64,000 nucleotides of DNA from Sporomusaceae bacterium (GTDB taxonomy: Bacteria; Bacillota_C; Negativicutes; Sporomusales_B; UBA7701), in assembly GCA_022839045.1 (NCBI GenBank), contig JALHDI010000001.1, forward strand, positions 1 through 64,000. Reading direction: 5' to 3'. Position numbers and translations under genes: made by a program. Positions 9,517 to 16,871 of the stretch are shown here, piece after piece (the stretch's first letter is position 1; each line of letters opens with the position of its first letter). Under the pieces are notes generated by a model. That model saw only the letters and a list, made by a program, of their open reading frames with translations. It made no database searches and was not told the origin of the DNA.

Positions 9517-10596
9517 CTATATCCGTTCAAGTTTAGCGAACTCATCTATTACCGTTTTCGCTGAAAGGCCAACAGGACAGAGAAACTCCGCCATGCGCAG
9601 CCCCCCGCCTGCTGCCGCTATCTGCCCCCGCACGATACCGAGGGCGAAGCTTTTCGGCGTAAGTACTACACCCTGCCAGCCTTGTTGTTCAGCCAGGGCA
9701 GCACAACTTTCGAAACAGGCGCCACAGTTGATGCATTTGAGTAACGCGCCGGCACCCTGCTCGCGAACAGCAAGACGGCCGTTATCCAGGAGAACGATAT
9801 GAACTTCTTTCGGGCCATGCATGCCGTACGCCATCCGGAACTCGATATCGGCGGTACGGCTGGGACCGGCTATTAGCGAGAAATAGGTAGGCGTGATCCG
9901 GCCGACACCATAAATTGCCGTCGCCTGCATGACCGCCATAGCGTCCTCAGCAGAAGCGACAATTTTGTCGATGCCGACAACCGCCAGATGCTTATAAGGC
10001 AGGTTGCTAACCGCCCGTACATTCCCCTCGTCCTCGGCCGCCACCAAAACACCGTTCTCGGCGACGATGCAGTTGGCGCCGGTTACCCCGTATTCACACC
10101 CAAGGATGGTTCCTTTTACCTTTTCACGGGCTAGCCGGACGATTTCCGCGGGCACAGTGATATCCTGCCGACTGATGAAATGCTGGAGGGCTTTTTCGAT
10201 TGCTTCTTCAGGTTGGTCCATGGCGGCAAGATGGGGGTGGCCGCTAGCCGGAAGCCCAGCCTCCCGGCAAAAAATCTCCTCAAGTCTTGTGGGATAGACA
10301 GCGACCCTCTGCTCGGCAAGCAGGTTCTCAAAATTTATTTCGGTTAAGGTGTTGCTGTAAGCGCGGGCGACCTGCTTTTGGCCTTTCAGCAGATTGATTA
10401 TAATATCGGCGGCGGCCGCCCCGTCTTTCGCCTGGTATACCTTGGCCAGTTTCTTCTCCAGCATCTCCGTAGCCGCTACCCTGAGCTCCGGTAGCTTGGC
10501 GACGGCGTTTTCGCGTATCGCCGTGACTTTTTTGGCCAAATCGCCTTTACCGGTCAATCCTTGCCGGAGAATAGCTATCGGCTGCAGACGACTCAC
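9517..10596 (-). CDS. LUD-domain lactate utilization protein (LutC/LutB-like)
   Basis: A 359-residue LUD-domain protein that probably works with the fused protein encoded just upstream in the oxidation of lactate or another 2-hydroxyacid. The LUD core spans about residues 60-280 and includes GVTGANCIVAENGVLVAAEDEGN-type sequence, the signature shared by LutB and LutC. A short ferredoxin-like motif CINCGACFESC follows near residue 288, but the second cluster motif present in full LutB is missing. The start overlaps the stop of the upstream gene by four bases, so translation is coupled. No canonical LutC of about 230 residues is present, so this protein may fill that role. Its exact electron acceptor is unknown. 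Confidence 0.8.
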   Translation of the reverse strand: MSRLQPIAILRQGLTGKGDLAKKVTAIRENAVAKLPELRVAATEMLEKKLAKVYQAKDGAAAADIIINLLKGQKQVARAYSNTLTEINFENLLAEQRVAVYPTRLEEIFCREAGLPASGHPHLAAMDQPEEAIEKALQHFISRQDITVPAEIVRLAREKVKGTILGCEYGVTGANCIVAENGVLVAAEDEGNVRAVSNLPYKHLAVVGIDKIVASAEDAMAVMQATAIYGVGRITPTYFSLIAGPSRTADIEFRMAYGMHGPKEVHIVLLDNGRLAVREQGAGALLKCINCGACFESCAALAEQQGWQGVVLTPKSFALGIVRGQIAAAGGGLRMAEFLCPVGLSAKTVIDEFAKLERI

Positions 10597-12761
10597 TTAT
10601 CATCGCCTCCGTTCCGCTTGTAAGCTTTGGCCAGTATTTCGACGGTGTGCACAACCTTCTGTCGTCCGTTGGCATGGCTGATTCCGTCTTTCATGTGGAG
10701 TATGCAACCCGGACAGCCGGCCACAACAAAATCGGCGTCAGTATCGGCGATCTGCTTGATTTTTTCGTCGTTTATCCGGCGGGAAAGGTCGTAGTAGTAC
10801 AAGCTGAAGCTGCCTCCGAAGCCGCAACAGGCGTTCGGTTCCTTCATCTCGACCAGTTCCAGGCCTGGTATCGATTTAAGCAGCTTGCGCGGTTCCTCGG
10901 TAACGTTCAACCCACGGGCCAAGTGGCACGGATCGTGATAAGTAACCTTGCAGTCCAACTTGCCTTTGGGCGGCTTGATGTTGAGAACATCGACCAGATA
11001 CGAGCTTATATCCATCGCTTTGCCAGCAAGCTCCCTGGCCTTTTCGGCCAACTCGGGCTCGCCGGCCAACAGCCGCGGCCATTCGTGTATCGCGGTGGTC
11101 GCGCAGGTCGGACAGATGAAAAGCAAGTGGTCGAACTGCTTGCCTGACAGCAGTTTCACGTTCTTGCGAGCCATTTCCCGCCCGTCCTCTTCGTCGCCGC
11201 TCTGCAGCACCGGTATGCCGCAGCAGGCTTCCTTATCGAAGGTTATCACCTCGACCTTCTGGGCTTCTAGAATGTCCAGCAGGTTGATTCCGAGGTCGGG
11301 GCGAACGTAGTTGACAACGCAGCCAGCAAAGAAAGCTGCTTTACGCTCCGCTTTGCCGGTAGGCTTGGCGCGTTTTTCAACAAGAGAGGGGAAAGTTTCG
11401 TCCGCCAGCATCGGTACCAGCCGGTCTCCGGGCATGCCCATGCCTTCCATCGGAAAACGCAGTTTTGCCATCCCGTCGCCTGCAGGACTCAGGCCGAGCC
11501 CTTGGAAGGTTTCGGCCAGCTTTATCCACCCGGGCAGCACATTGTCCGAAAGCTTTTTAAAGATTACCTTCTTGGTAAACGGCAGCCCTTGCTCGGCGGC
11601 GACTTCGGCGCGCAATCGCGAGATCATCTCCGGCGTCTTCATGCCAACAGCACATGACTCTTCGCAGCGCTTACACCCCATACATAAGGATAGGCCGGCC
11701 TCCTGGGCCTTGCTAAGCTTCTCGTACATCGCCGTAAAGACGGCGCCGCGGCCGCCGAGATACTTATAACCGAATTTCTCGCCGATGGCAGAGTAAATCG
11801 GGCAGAAATTGAGACAACTCCCGCAATTGATGCAGTACAGCGTCTCCGCGAACCCTTCACGGATGGCCTTTTCCCGACCGGCTTTCAAAAAGACGACATG
11901 CATCTCCTGCGGTCCCTGTCCCGAACCGAGGAAGGAAAAATCGTCATTTTCACAACGGCTGGGTCCCGATATGATGGAGATGTATGTGCCGATATCCTGT
12001 CCGACGCCGAAAACCGCCGCCGCTTTTATTACTGTTATCGCGTCTTCCAAAGTAGGTACTATCTTCTCAATGCCGGCTATCGCCAGATGTATCCTCGGCA
12101 TGCTGGTAACGGCGCGAATGTTGCCTTCGTTTTCGGTGACCACGACCGCCCCGGTTTCGGCGACAATGGCGTTGGCGCCAGAGATGCCCACGTCGGCCCG
12201 TTCGAGAAAACTCCGCAGGCTTTTGCGAGCGGCCTTAACCAACTCTTCCAGATCGGGATTGAGTTTTTCGTGGACTTCCTTGGAAAAAAGCTCGGCCACC
12301 CGCTCGATGGGAACGTGGATCGCCGGTGCCAGCGAATGGCTGGCCGCACCGCCGTCAAGCTGGTTGATGCGGTCACCCAGGTCGGTCTCCACCACCTTTG
12401 CTCCCATTCCCTCCAAATAATGGGTAACGTCGATCTCTTTCCCGGCATTAGTTTTCGATTTGACGACAAGGCCTTGGGCCACTATCTTGCCGATATATTC
12501 CAGCGCCTGCTCGGCTGTATCGGCGACGAAAACTTTGGTCCCTCTTTGCTGCATAACAGCGACTGTCTGGGCCAAAAGCTCGTCAAGATGATCGATTGAG
12601 TATTTTTTTACGGTCTGCAAACGGTCGCGCAAATGCGGGAACTCCTGCACCGCTTTCTTCATAGCCGGTTTAATAACGCCCAGTGCCCGGTCGCGGCCTA
12701 CACGAGCATCGTCGGCCCGTAGCCCCTCAGCGATCTTCCTTTTCAATTTATCGCTAGCCAT
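10593..12761 (-). CDS. Fused LutB-LutA type iron-sulfur lactate oxidation protein
   Basis: A 722-residue fusion. Residues about 1-300 form a LutB-type LUD domain (SGANAIVAETGAVVVTENEGN near 194-214). Two four-cysteine cluster motifs follow: CINCGSCLNFCP at 310-321 and CMGCKRCEESC near 357. The C-terminal third is LutA-like, with two cysteine-rich (CCG) modules: ACCGIPVLQSGDEE with an upstream FFAGCVVNY, and NACCGFGGSFSLYY with GCPGCILHMKDG. In Bacillus these functions are separate LutA and LutB subunits that oxidise L-lactate to pyruvate. The gene lies between an MFS carrier and a second LUD protein on the same strand. The substrate could be lactate or another 2-hydroxyacid; the chirality cannot be read from the sequence. 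Confidence 0.85.
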   Translation of the reverse strand: MASDKLKRKIAEGLRADDARVGRDRALGVIKPAMKKAVQEFPHLRDRLQTVKKYSIDHLDELLAQTVAVMQQRGTKVFVADTAEQALEYIGKIVAQGLVVKSKTNAGKEIDVTHYLEGMGAKVVETDLGDRINQLDGGAASHSLAPAIHVPIERVAELFSKEVHEKLNPDLEELVKAARKSLRSFLERADVGISGANAIVAETGAVVVTENEGNIRAVTSMPRIHLAIAGIEKIVPTLEDAITVIKAAAVFGVGQDIGTYISIISGPSRCENDDFSFLGSGQGPQEMHVVFLKAGREKAIREGFAETLYCINCGSCLNFCPIYSAIGEKFGYKYLGGRGAVFTAMYEKLSKAQEAGLSLCMGCKRCEESCAVGMKTPEMISRLRAEVAAEQGLPFTKKVIFKKLSDNVLPGWIKLAETFQGLGLSPAGDGMAKLRFPMEGMGMPGDRLVPMLADETFPSLVEKRAKPTGKAERKAAFFAGCVVNYVRPDLGINLLDILEAQKVEVITFDKEACCGIPVLQSGDEEDGREMARKNVKLLSGKQFDHLLFICPTCATTAIHEWPRLLAGEPELAEKARELAGKAMDISSYLVDVLNIKPPKGKLDCKVTYHDPCHLARGLNVTEEPRKLLKSIPGLELVEMKEPNACCGFGGSFSLYYYDLSRRINDEKIKQIADTDADFVVAGCPGCILHMKDGISHANGRQKVVHTVEILAKAYKRNGGDDK

Positions 12762-12917
12762 TTTCTCCTCCTAACCTAACCTTACCTTGGTTTTGTATCC
12801 ATACGACTTGACCATTGCTGATGGTAACGACCGCATTACCGACAGCCTGGGACGGGAAGACACTATGAGCCCTTCCTTTCTATTCCCGTCCCCAAAAAAC
12901 TGTCGATATAAAGGCGC

Positions 12918-14207
12918 TCAGGCGGAAACTTTTTGCGGCACCTTGCGTTTTATGACAATCTCCTTGTCGGGCTTGACCGCAAACCAGCAAACAACGCCGA
13001 TGACGGCAGAAAACGCGGTGACAAGAATCGCCGCCTGCCACCCGTAAGTTGTCGCCACCCAAGCGGTCAGGGGCGGCGCGACTACGCCGCCAATATTGCC
13101 CCAGAAATTCATCCAGCCGGATACCGTCCCGCTGAATTTCCCGCTGATATCGTGGGTAGCGGCCCAGGAAGCGTTGAAAGTAAAACCAAGTGAACCAAGG
13201 GATACGGTAAGCCAAAGGACATTCATATTCGCGGAAGTCGAAATCGCGGCCAGATAAAGGGCCACGCCCGAAATGACGAGACCGGATGCGCCGAATAAGG
13301 TCCTTGCTTTATGCTTGGACATACCGGCGGCAATCAGTTTATCGCTGACGAACCCTGTAAAGAAGGTCATTAGACATAAGGCCGCCCACGGAAACGATGC
13401 CGCGATCCCCATTTTAGCGAGGGAAAATCCCTGAGCTTCCATGAGGTAGAGCGGCAGCCAGGCTAAAAACACATACATGATATAGTCAGTGATGAAGTAT
13501 TGCATACCGATGGCCCAGAATTGGGTGGAAGTGATGAAACTGCTCCAGGGCGCAACCTCTTTCACTTGTCCCGCCGCTTTGTTGTCGCCGCCGTCCATAT
13601 AATCCGCTTCTGCCGCATTGACGAAAGGGGACTTGCGCGGATCATTATGAGCCAGGAACCACCAGGCCACGGCAAGCACCAGGCCGGCTAAACCAAAAAT
13701 GACAAAGACAGACCGCCATCCGAAAGCGAGCATTAAGGCCACAGTTGCGGCCGGACCGAATACCGGACCGACAAACGCCCCTCCCAGCATGAATGCTGAT
13801 GCTCTTGCCTTTTCGGCCTTATTGAACCAACGGGAGATGAAATTGTTCATTGCCGGGAAAATTGGGCCTTCCCCCACGCCAAACAGTCCACGGACGATCG
13901 CGAACGAAGTAAAGCTAGAACAGGCGGCCGTTGCCGCGGTAAAGGCTGACCACCAAGTAACGGCGATAGTCGAGGTTAAGCGTTGCCCGAAGTATTCAGC
14001 CATCATTCCGCCGGGAACTTGCATCAAAGCATAGCCGGTGAAGAATGCTGCCTGCAGGAATCCCATATCCACCTTGGTAAAACCGAACTCCTGCATAATT
14101 GTTGGCGTGGCAACCGATAGATTGACCCGGTCCATGTAAGAAATGAATGTAATCAAAAAAATTAATGTTGCCATATACCACCGGAAATTAGTTCTTCTCA
14201 CACACAT
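12918..14207 (-). CDS. MFS transporter, anion:cation symporter family
   Basis: A 429-residue inner-membrane carrier with about 12 hydrophobic segments. The N-terminus (RWYMATLIFLITFISYMDRVNLSVATP) and the loop GLFGVGEGPIFPAMNNFISRWF are typical of the anion:cation symporter group that imports sugar acids and other organic anions. It is the first gene of the unit leading into the LUD proteins, so the likely substrate is lactate or another hydroxycarboxylate; this is inferred from context only. A copy of a GntR-type operator motif lies about 135 bases upstream of the start. Confidence 0.88.
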   Translation of the reverse strand: MCVRRTNFRWYMATLIFLITFISYMDRVNLSVATPTIMQEFGFTKVDMGFLQAAFFTGYALMQVPGGMMAEYFGQRLTSTIAVTWWSAFTAATAACSSFTSFAIVRGLFGVGEGPIFPAMNNFISRWFNKAEKARASAFMLGGAFVGPVFGPAATVALMLAFGWRSVFVIFGLAGLVLAVAWWFLAHNDPRKSPFVNAAEADYMDGGDNKAAGQVKEVAPWSSFITSTQFWAIGMQYFITDYIMYVFLAWLPLYLMEAQGFSLAKMGIAASFPWAALCLMTFFTGFVSDKLIAAGMSKHKARTLFGASGLVISGVALYLAAISTSANMNVLWLTVSLGSLGFTFNASWAATHDISGKFSGTVSGWMNFWGNIGGVVAPPLTAWVATTYGWQAAILVTAFSAVIGVVCWFAVKPDKEIVIKRKVPQKVSA

Positions 14208-14342
14208 ACCCCTCTCTCTAATTCTCTGGAAGTATTGCTGAGATACCGGTTATTTGAGACCAAATCACCACTCTTTCGCAAACTGCATTTCTTACGGCGA
14301 CTTTGCAACAAGGCGCGCTTCCTGTTGCATCACAGATATGAC

Positions 14343-14352
14343 TGGTATGATG
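14343..14352 (+). promoter_or_regulatory. Candidate GntR operator upstream of the MFS gene
   Basis: TGGTATGATG, preceded by AC and followed by AGTTGT. The same string with one change (TGGTAGGATG, also followed by AGTTGT) lies in front of the gntR gene at 15178. The reverse complement CATCATACCA occurs in front of the glycolate oxidase operon at 54749. This is inferred to be a GntR/FCD binding site. Confidence 0.5.
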
Positions 14353-14370
14353 AGTTGTGCCAAAACGTTA

Positions 14371-14396
14371 TCAAGCCTGCATAATTGCAGGCTTGA
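14371..14396 (-). terminator. Hairpin after the gntR gene
   Basis: An 11-bp perfect stem (TCAAGCCTGCA / TGCAGGCTTGA) with a TAAT loop, 11 bases beyond the gntR stop. It probably separates gntR from the MFS-LUD transcript. Confidence 0.65.
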
Positions 14397-14406
14397 TTTT
14401 CCTTCT

Positions 14407-15144
14407 TCAGTCCTCGTTATTGATAATCTTTTCGTCGGTAAACCCTTCGAACCATTCGGTAACTTCACTAAGGTGCTCTTGCATAGTGGCGATGGCTTTG
14501 GCGGGGTCGCGACTTTTCAGTGCTTCGAGTATAGTCTTATGGGCTGAAAAGACCTTCTGCGGCGTTCCGGGACGCTCATAAAATAAAGGGATAAAACCTT
14601 CAAAAAGGTTGATCAACGGCCAAATCATTATGACTAACACGGGATTACCCGTAAGCACCGCCAGACGGCTGTGAAAACCTTTGTCACTTTCGAGATACTT
14701 TTCAGGGAAATCTAAATACTTGACCATATCGTTAATATCTTGTTCAAGCATAGCTAGCTGCTCATCACTGGCATTAAGACAGGCAAATCCGGCAATTTGT
14801 GGTTCCAAGACCTTCCGGGCCTGCATCAGATGCCCAAGTGTAATGGAGCCGTCATTTATCAATCTTCGTACAGGCTCTATTACTGTCCGCAAGCCCGGCT
14901 TCTTAACATAGGCCCCTTTTCCCTGAATAATGTTAATTAGTCCTTGGGATTCGACAACCCTTAGTGCCTCTCGCAGTATCGAGCGGCTTACACCGAATAG
15001 TTCTTGCAACTCCCGCTCCGAAGGAAGCTTATCGCCAGGGCTCAATTCTCCCTTATCTATAAACGACCTAATGTTTTCGACCGTCACGTCGAAAATATTG
15101 CCTCGGATAATCTCCTTGTCAGAAAAAAAATGACTTGTACCCAT
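14407..15144 (-). CDS. GntR/FadR-family (FCD) transcriptional regulator
   Basis: A 245-residue regulator. The N-terminal winged helix is clear: DKLPSERELQELFGVSRSILREALRVVESQG at about residues 38-68, with the GntR-typical GKGAYVKKPG wing. Residues 90-240 form the all-helical FCD ligand domain, with metal-site residues in EQDINDMV, GFHSRLAVLTGN and HKTILEALKSRD. Such regulators of lactate, glycolate or sugar-acid genes (LldR, GlcC) release DNA when the organic acid binds. The gene is upstream of, and on the same strand as, the MFS-LUD operon. Similar operator-like motifs before gntR and before the MFS gene suggest control of both units. Confidence 0.88.
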   Translation of the reverse strand: MGTSHFFSDKEIIRGNIFDVTVENIRSFIDKGELSPGDKLPSERELQELFGVSRSILREALRVVESQGLINIIQGKGAYVKKPGLRTVIEPVRRLINDGSITLGHLMQARKVLEPQIAGFACLNASDEQLAMLEQDINDMVKYLDFPEKYLESDKGFHSRLAVLTGNPVLVIMIWPLINLFEGFIPLFYERPGTPQKVFSAHKTILEALKSRDPAKAIATMQEHLSEVTEWFEGFTDEKIINNED

Positions 15145-15177
15145 ACTACTCCTTTATAAGCGCTACGTCTGTATTAC

Positions 15178-15187
15178 TGGTAGGATG
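15178..15187 (+). promoter_or_regulatory. Candidate GntR operator in the gntR leader
   Basis: TGGTAGGATG followed by AGTTGT, matching the site at 14343 in 15 of 16 bases. It lies between the gntR promoter (15220-15248) and its start codon, about 25-35 bases downstream of the predicted transcription start, which would suit autorepression. Confidence 0.5.
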
Positions 15188-15219
15188 AGTTGTTTTGAAC
15201 AATTCCTTATTTCGGTATT

Positions 15220-15248
15220 ATTATAGTTAATTATGAATTGTATGTCAA
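15220..15248 (-). promoter_or_regulatory. Sigma-70 type promoter of gntR
   Basis: On the minus strand a perfect TTGACA (15243-15248) is separated by 17 bases from a perfect TATAAT (15220-15225). The promoter is about 75 bases upstream of the gntR start. Confidence 0.8.
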
Positions 15249-15389
15249 TTGATTTCTGAAGGCGTTGCTTAAAAAGCCTACAGAACGAGGCTGCGAATGA
15301 GCTTCAAGTATATTCCCCTAAAACGAAACAATGTTTAATTGTTTTTTACAAAATACTCTAATTTCCTTCTGGGAAAATAGAATATTAGG

Positions 15390-15418
15390 CAAGATCTCCG
15401 GGCCGGCCGGAGATCTTG
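15390..15418. terminator. Strong hairpin in the 15.2-15.5 kb intergenic region
   Basis: A 12-bp perfect stem (CAAGATCTCCGG / CCGGAGATCTTG) with a 5-base loop, and only weak T or A tracts at its sides. It could be a terminator left over from a lost gene, or an element end. The region from 15249 to 15500 holds no gene that I can support. Confidence 0.4.
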
Positions 15419-15509
15419 TAGATAAGGTTAGCCCTTTCGACATTTAGAGACTATAGTATAGTATTGAACAAATTGTTTAGTAACCCCCGCATTTGTGTGT
15501 GTCCGAGAC

Positions 15510-15653
15510 GATTGTCGTACACCCCGTAGACCTCGATATCTACTGGCTTTCACCCCCATGACCAATGACTAGCGTACGACTAACGTCATAAAATGCCGCC
15601 CCAAAGGCAACCGCACCCTCACCGTCGAGGAAGGGCGCGTCTGCGCGCTCAAC
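15510..15653 (+). pseudogene. Scar: serine recombinase 3' end joined to a udg fragment
   Basis: Bases 15510-15572 encode IVVHPVDLDIYW, then, after a one-base deletion, FTPMTND and TAG. This is a degraded copy of the C-terminus also found at 33.2 and 53.3 kb. Eight bases after the TAG, from about 15580, the sequence becomes a udg fragment (TTNVIKCRPKGNRT-LTVEEGR-VCALN) corresponding to residues 84-108 of the intact glycosylase at 8331. It ends where an IS200-type transposase fragment begins. No start codon or full domain remains. Confidence 0.7.
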
Positions 15654-15824
15654 TTAAAATACAAATTTGGCAATCGGCATTTCTGGTGCAAGGGATACTA
15701 CGTAAGCACGGTTGGTATCAATGAGGAAGCCATCAAGAAGTATATCCGGGAATAGGAAGATACCGACAGAGCTACGGATAACGTAAAAGAACCGGATAAT
15801 CCCTTTAAAGGGATAGCTCGGTAA
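15653..15824 (+). mobile_element. IS200/IS605-family transposase (TnpA) remnant
   Basis: The frame reads LKYKFGNRHFWCKGYYVSTV, then GINEEAIKKYIRE, a TAG stop, and EDTDRATDNVKEPDNPFKG. This is the C-terminal half of a Y1 (HUH) transposase of the IS200/IS605 type. The part with the catalytic HUH motif is missing, and there is an in-frame amber codon, so it is dead. It is fused directly to the udg fragment on its left. Confidence 0.75.
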
Positions 15825-15892
15825 TCAATGCAGAAGACCGTATTACGCATCTTCAGGTGCGGCCGGCATAATGCCCTTATAGGGCTCCCCCA

Positions 15893-15915
15893 AACCGCAC
15901 CTTGAAGGTGCGGTT
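15893..15915 (+). repeat. Hairpin, possible right end of the IS200/IS605 remnant
   Basis: AACCGCACC and GGTGCGGTT form a perfect 9-bp stem around TTGAA, about 70 bases beyond the transposase stop. Subterminal hairpins of this kind mark the ends of IS200/IS605 elements and are recognised by TnpA. A left end was not found. Confidence 0.5.
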
Positions 15916-16062
15916 ATGATTGACAAGCTTATCAAATTCGTCCAGAGTTTGGCGAAGCGATTGACGGACACAGAATGATTAAGCGCTGTGTACGCTCCGG
16001 GTAATGACATTCCAGTCGAAGTTAAATCAAAAAGCCTTAGTTTTCTACGAGGCGACATGGTA

Positions 16063-16191
16063 TCAACGGCAGGTGCAATAGCCGATACTTAGGGATATCG
16101 GCTTGTCCTTGGCCTTGACGAAGACATCGTCGCCCCAGGGATGCCGCAGCGATGGGGTTTCGGGCGTGCTGAAGGCGTTCCGCCGAATCAC
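16063..16191 (-). CDS. Possible 42-residue small protein coupled to pduL
   Basis: A short frame starts with GTG at 16191, overlapping the TGA stop of pduL (GTGA overlap), and ends with TGA at 16063. It encodes a peptide with HPWGDDVFVKAKDKPISLS in its middle and CTCR at the C-terminus. The arrangement suggests translational coupling at the end of the microcompartment operon. I recognise no family and see no separate ribosome site. It could equally be the remnant of a longer gene cut off by the mobile-element scar next to it, or a chance frame. Confidence 0.35.
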   Translation of the reverse strand: MIRRNAFSTPETPSLRHPWGDDVFVKAKDKPISLSIGYCTCR

Positions 16192-16850
16192 TCTTCGGTT
16201 AACTCGACGAAGTCCCCGTTCTTGAGGCCGGCGGCATTCGCTTCGTCGATGTCGATATGCATCTCCAGGCTGAATTTGTCGCTGACCCGCACCAGTACTT
16301 CGTTGAAGACAAGGCCCCGCGGACCGCCGGCCTTGACGTTCACCCGCTCGTCGTCCCGGCAGCCGAACCCGGCCGCCTGAAGGGTGTGCATGTGAATATG
16401 CCTGGCGGCGATGATGGCTCCTTCTTTCAGGGCGACAGCTCCCGCAGGGCCGACGAGCGTAACGGCCCCGGAAGCGACCAGATCGCCCGAATCCCGCACC
16501 GGCGCCTGAATCCCCAGTTTCAAACAGTCGGAGAAGGCTAGCTCCACCTGCGTCCTGTCCCGTACCGGGCCGAGAACCCGCACCCGTTCGATTACTCCTT
16601 GGGGGCCTACAAGCACTACTTGTTCAGCGCAGGCGAATTGCCCCGGCTGGGACAAATCTTTGAACACGGTCAGACGGTCGGTCCCGAACAGGCGGACAAG
16701 GTCTTCTCCGGACAGATGGACGTGCCGGTTGGAGACGCCGACGGGAATGGCGACGGACGGCTCCGCCGGTCGACGCGGCCCTTGTCCTTCCTGCTGCAGA
16801 CGCCTGACGACCGCTTCGGTGATGGCTACCACTAGTTGCCTGGAATCCAC
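16188..16850 (-). CDS. pduL: Microcompartment phosphate acyltransferase PduL
   Basis: Converts acyl-CoA (here probably acetyl-CoA) and phosphate to acyl phosphate, releasing CoA inside the microcompartment. The 220 residues show the PduL fold: VGVSNRHVHLSGEDLVRLFG near 37-56 and the metal-binding ARHIHMHTLQAAGFG near 148-162; these histidines are the zinc ligands of the family. Residues 1-20 (SRQLVVAITEAVVRRLQQEG) form an amphipathic helix followed by a proline-rich linker, the usual encapsulation peptide. The start is a GTG at 16850. It is the last clear gene of the compartment operon, 21 bases after the aldehyde dehydrogenase. No acetate kinase is encoded nearby. Confidence 0.93.
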   Translation of the reverse strand: MDSRQLVVAITEAVVRRLQQEGQGPRRPAEPSVAIPVGVSNRHVHLSGEDLVRLFGTDRLTVFKDLSQPGQFACAEQVVLVGPQGVIERVRVLGPVRDRTQVELAFSDCLKLGIQAPVRDSGDLVASGAVTLVGPAGAVALKEGAIIAARHIHMHTLQAAGFGCRDDERVNVKAGGPRGLVFNEVLVRVSDKFSLEMHIDIDEANAAGLKNGDFVELTEE

Positions 16851-16871
16851 ACGCTCCCCGCCTTCCCGCGT

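Noticed and set aside
15843..16058. 71-residue minus-strand frame overlapping the IS remnant
   Set aside because: It runs through the terminal hairpin of the element, has no ribosome site and no recognisable sequence.
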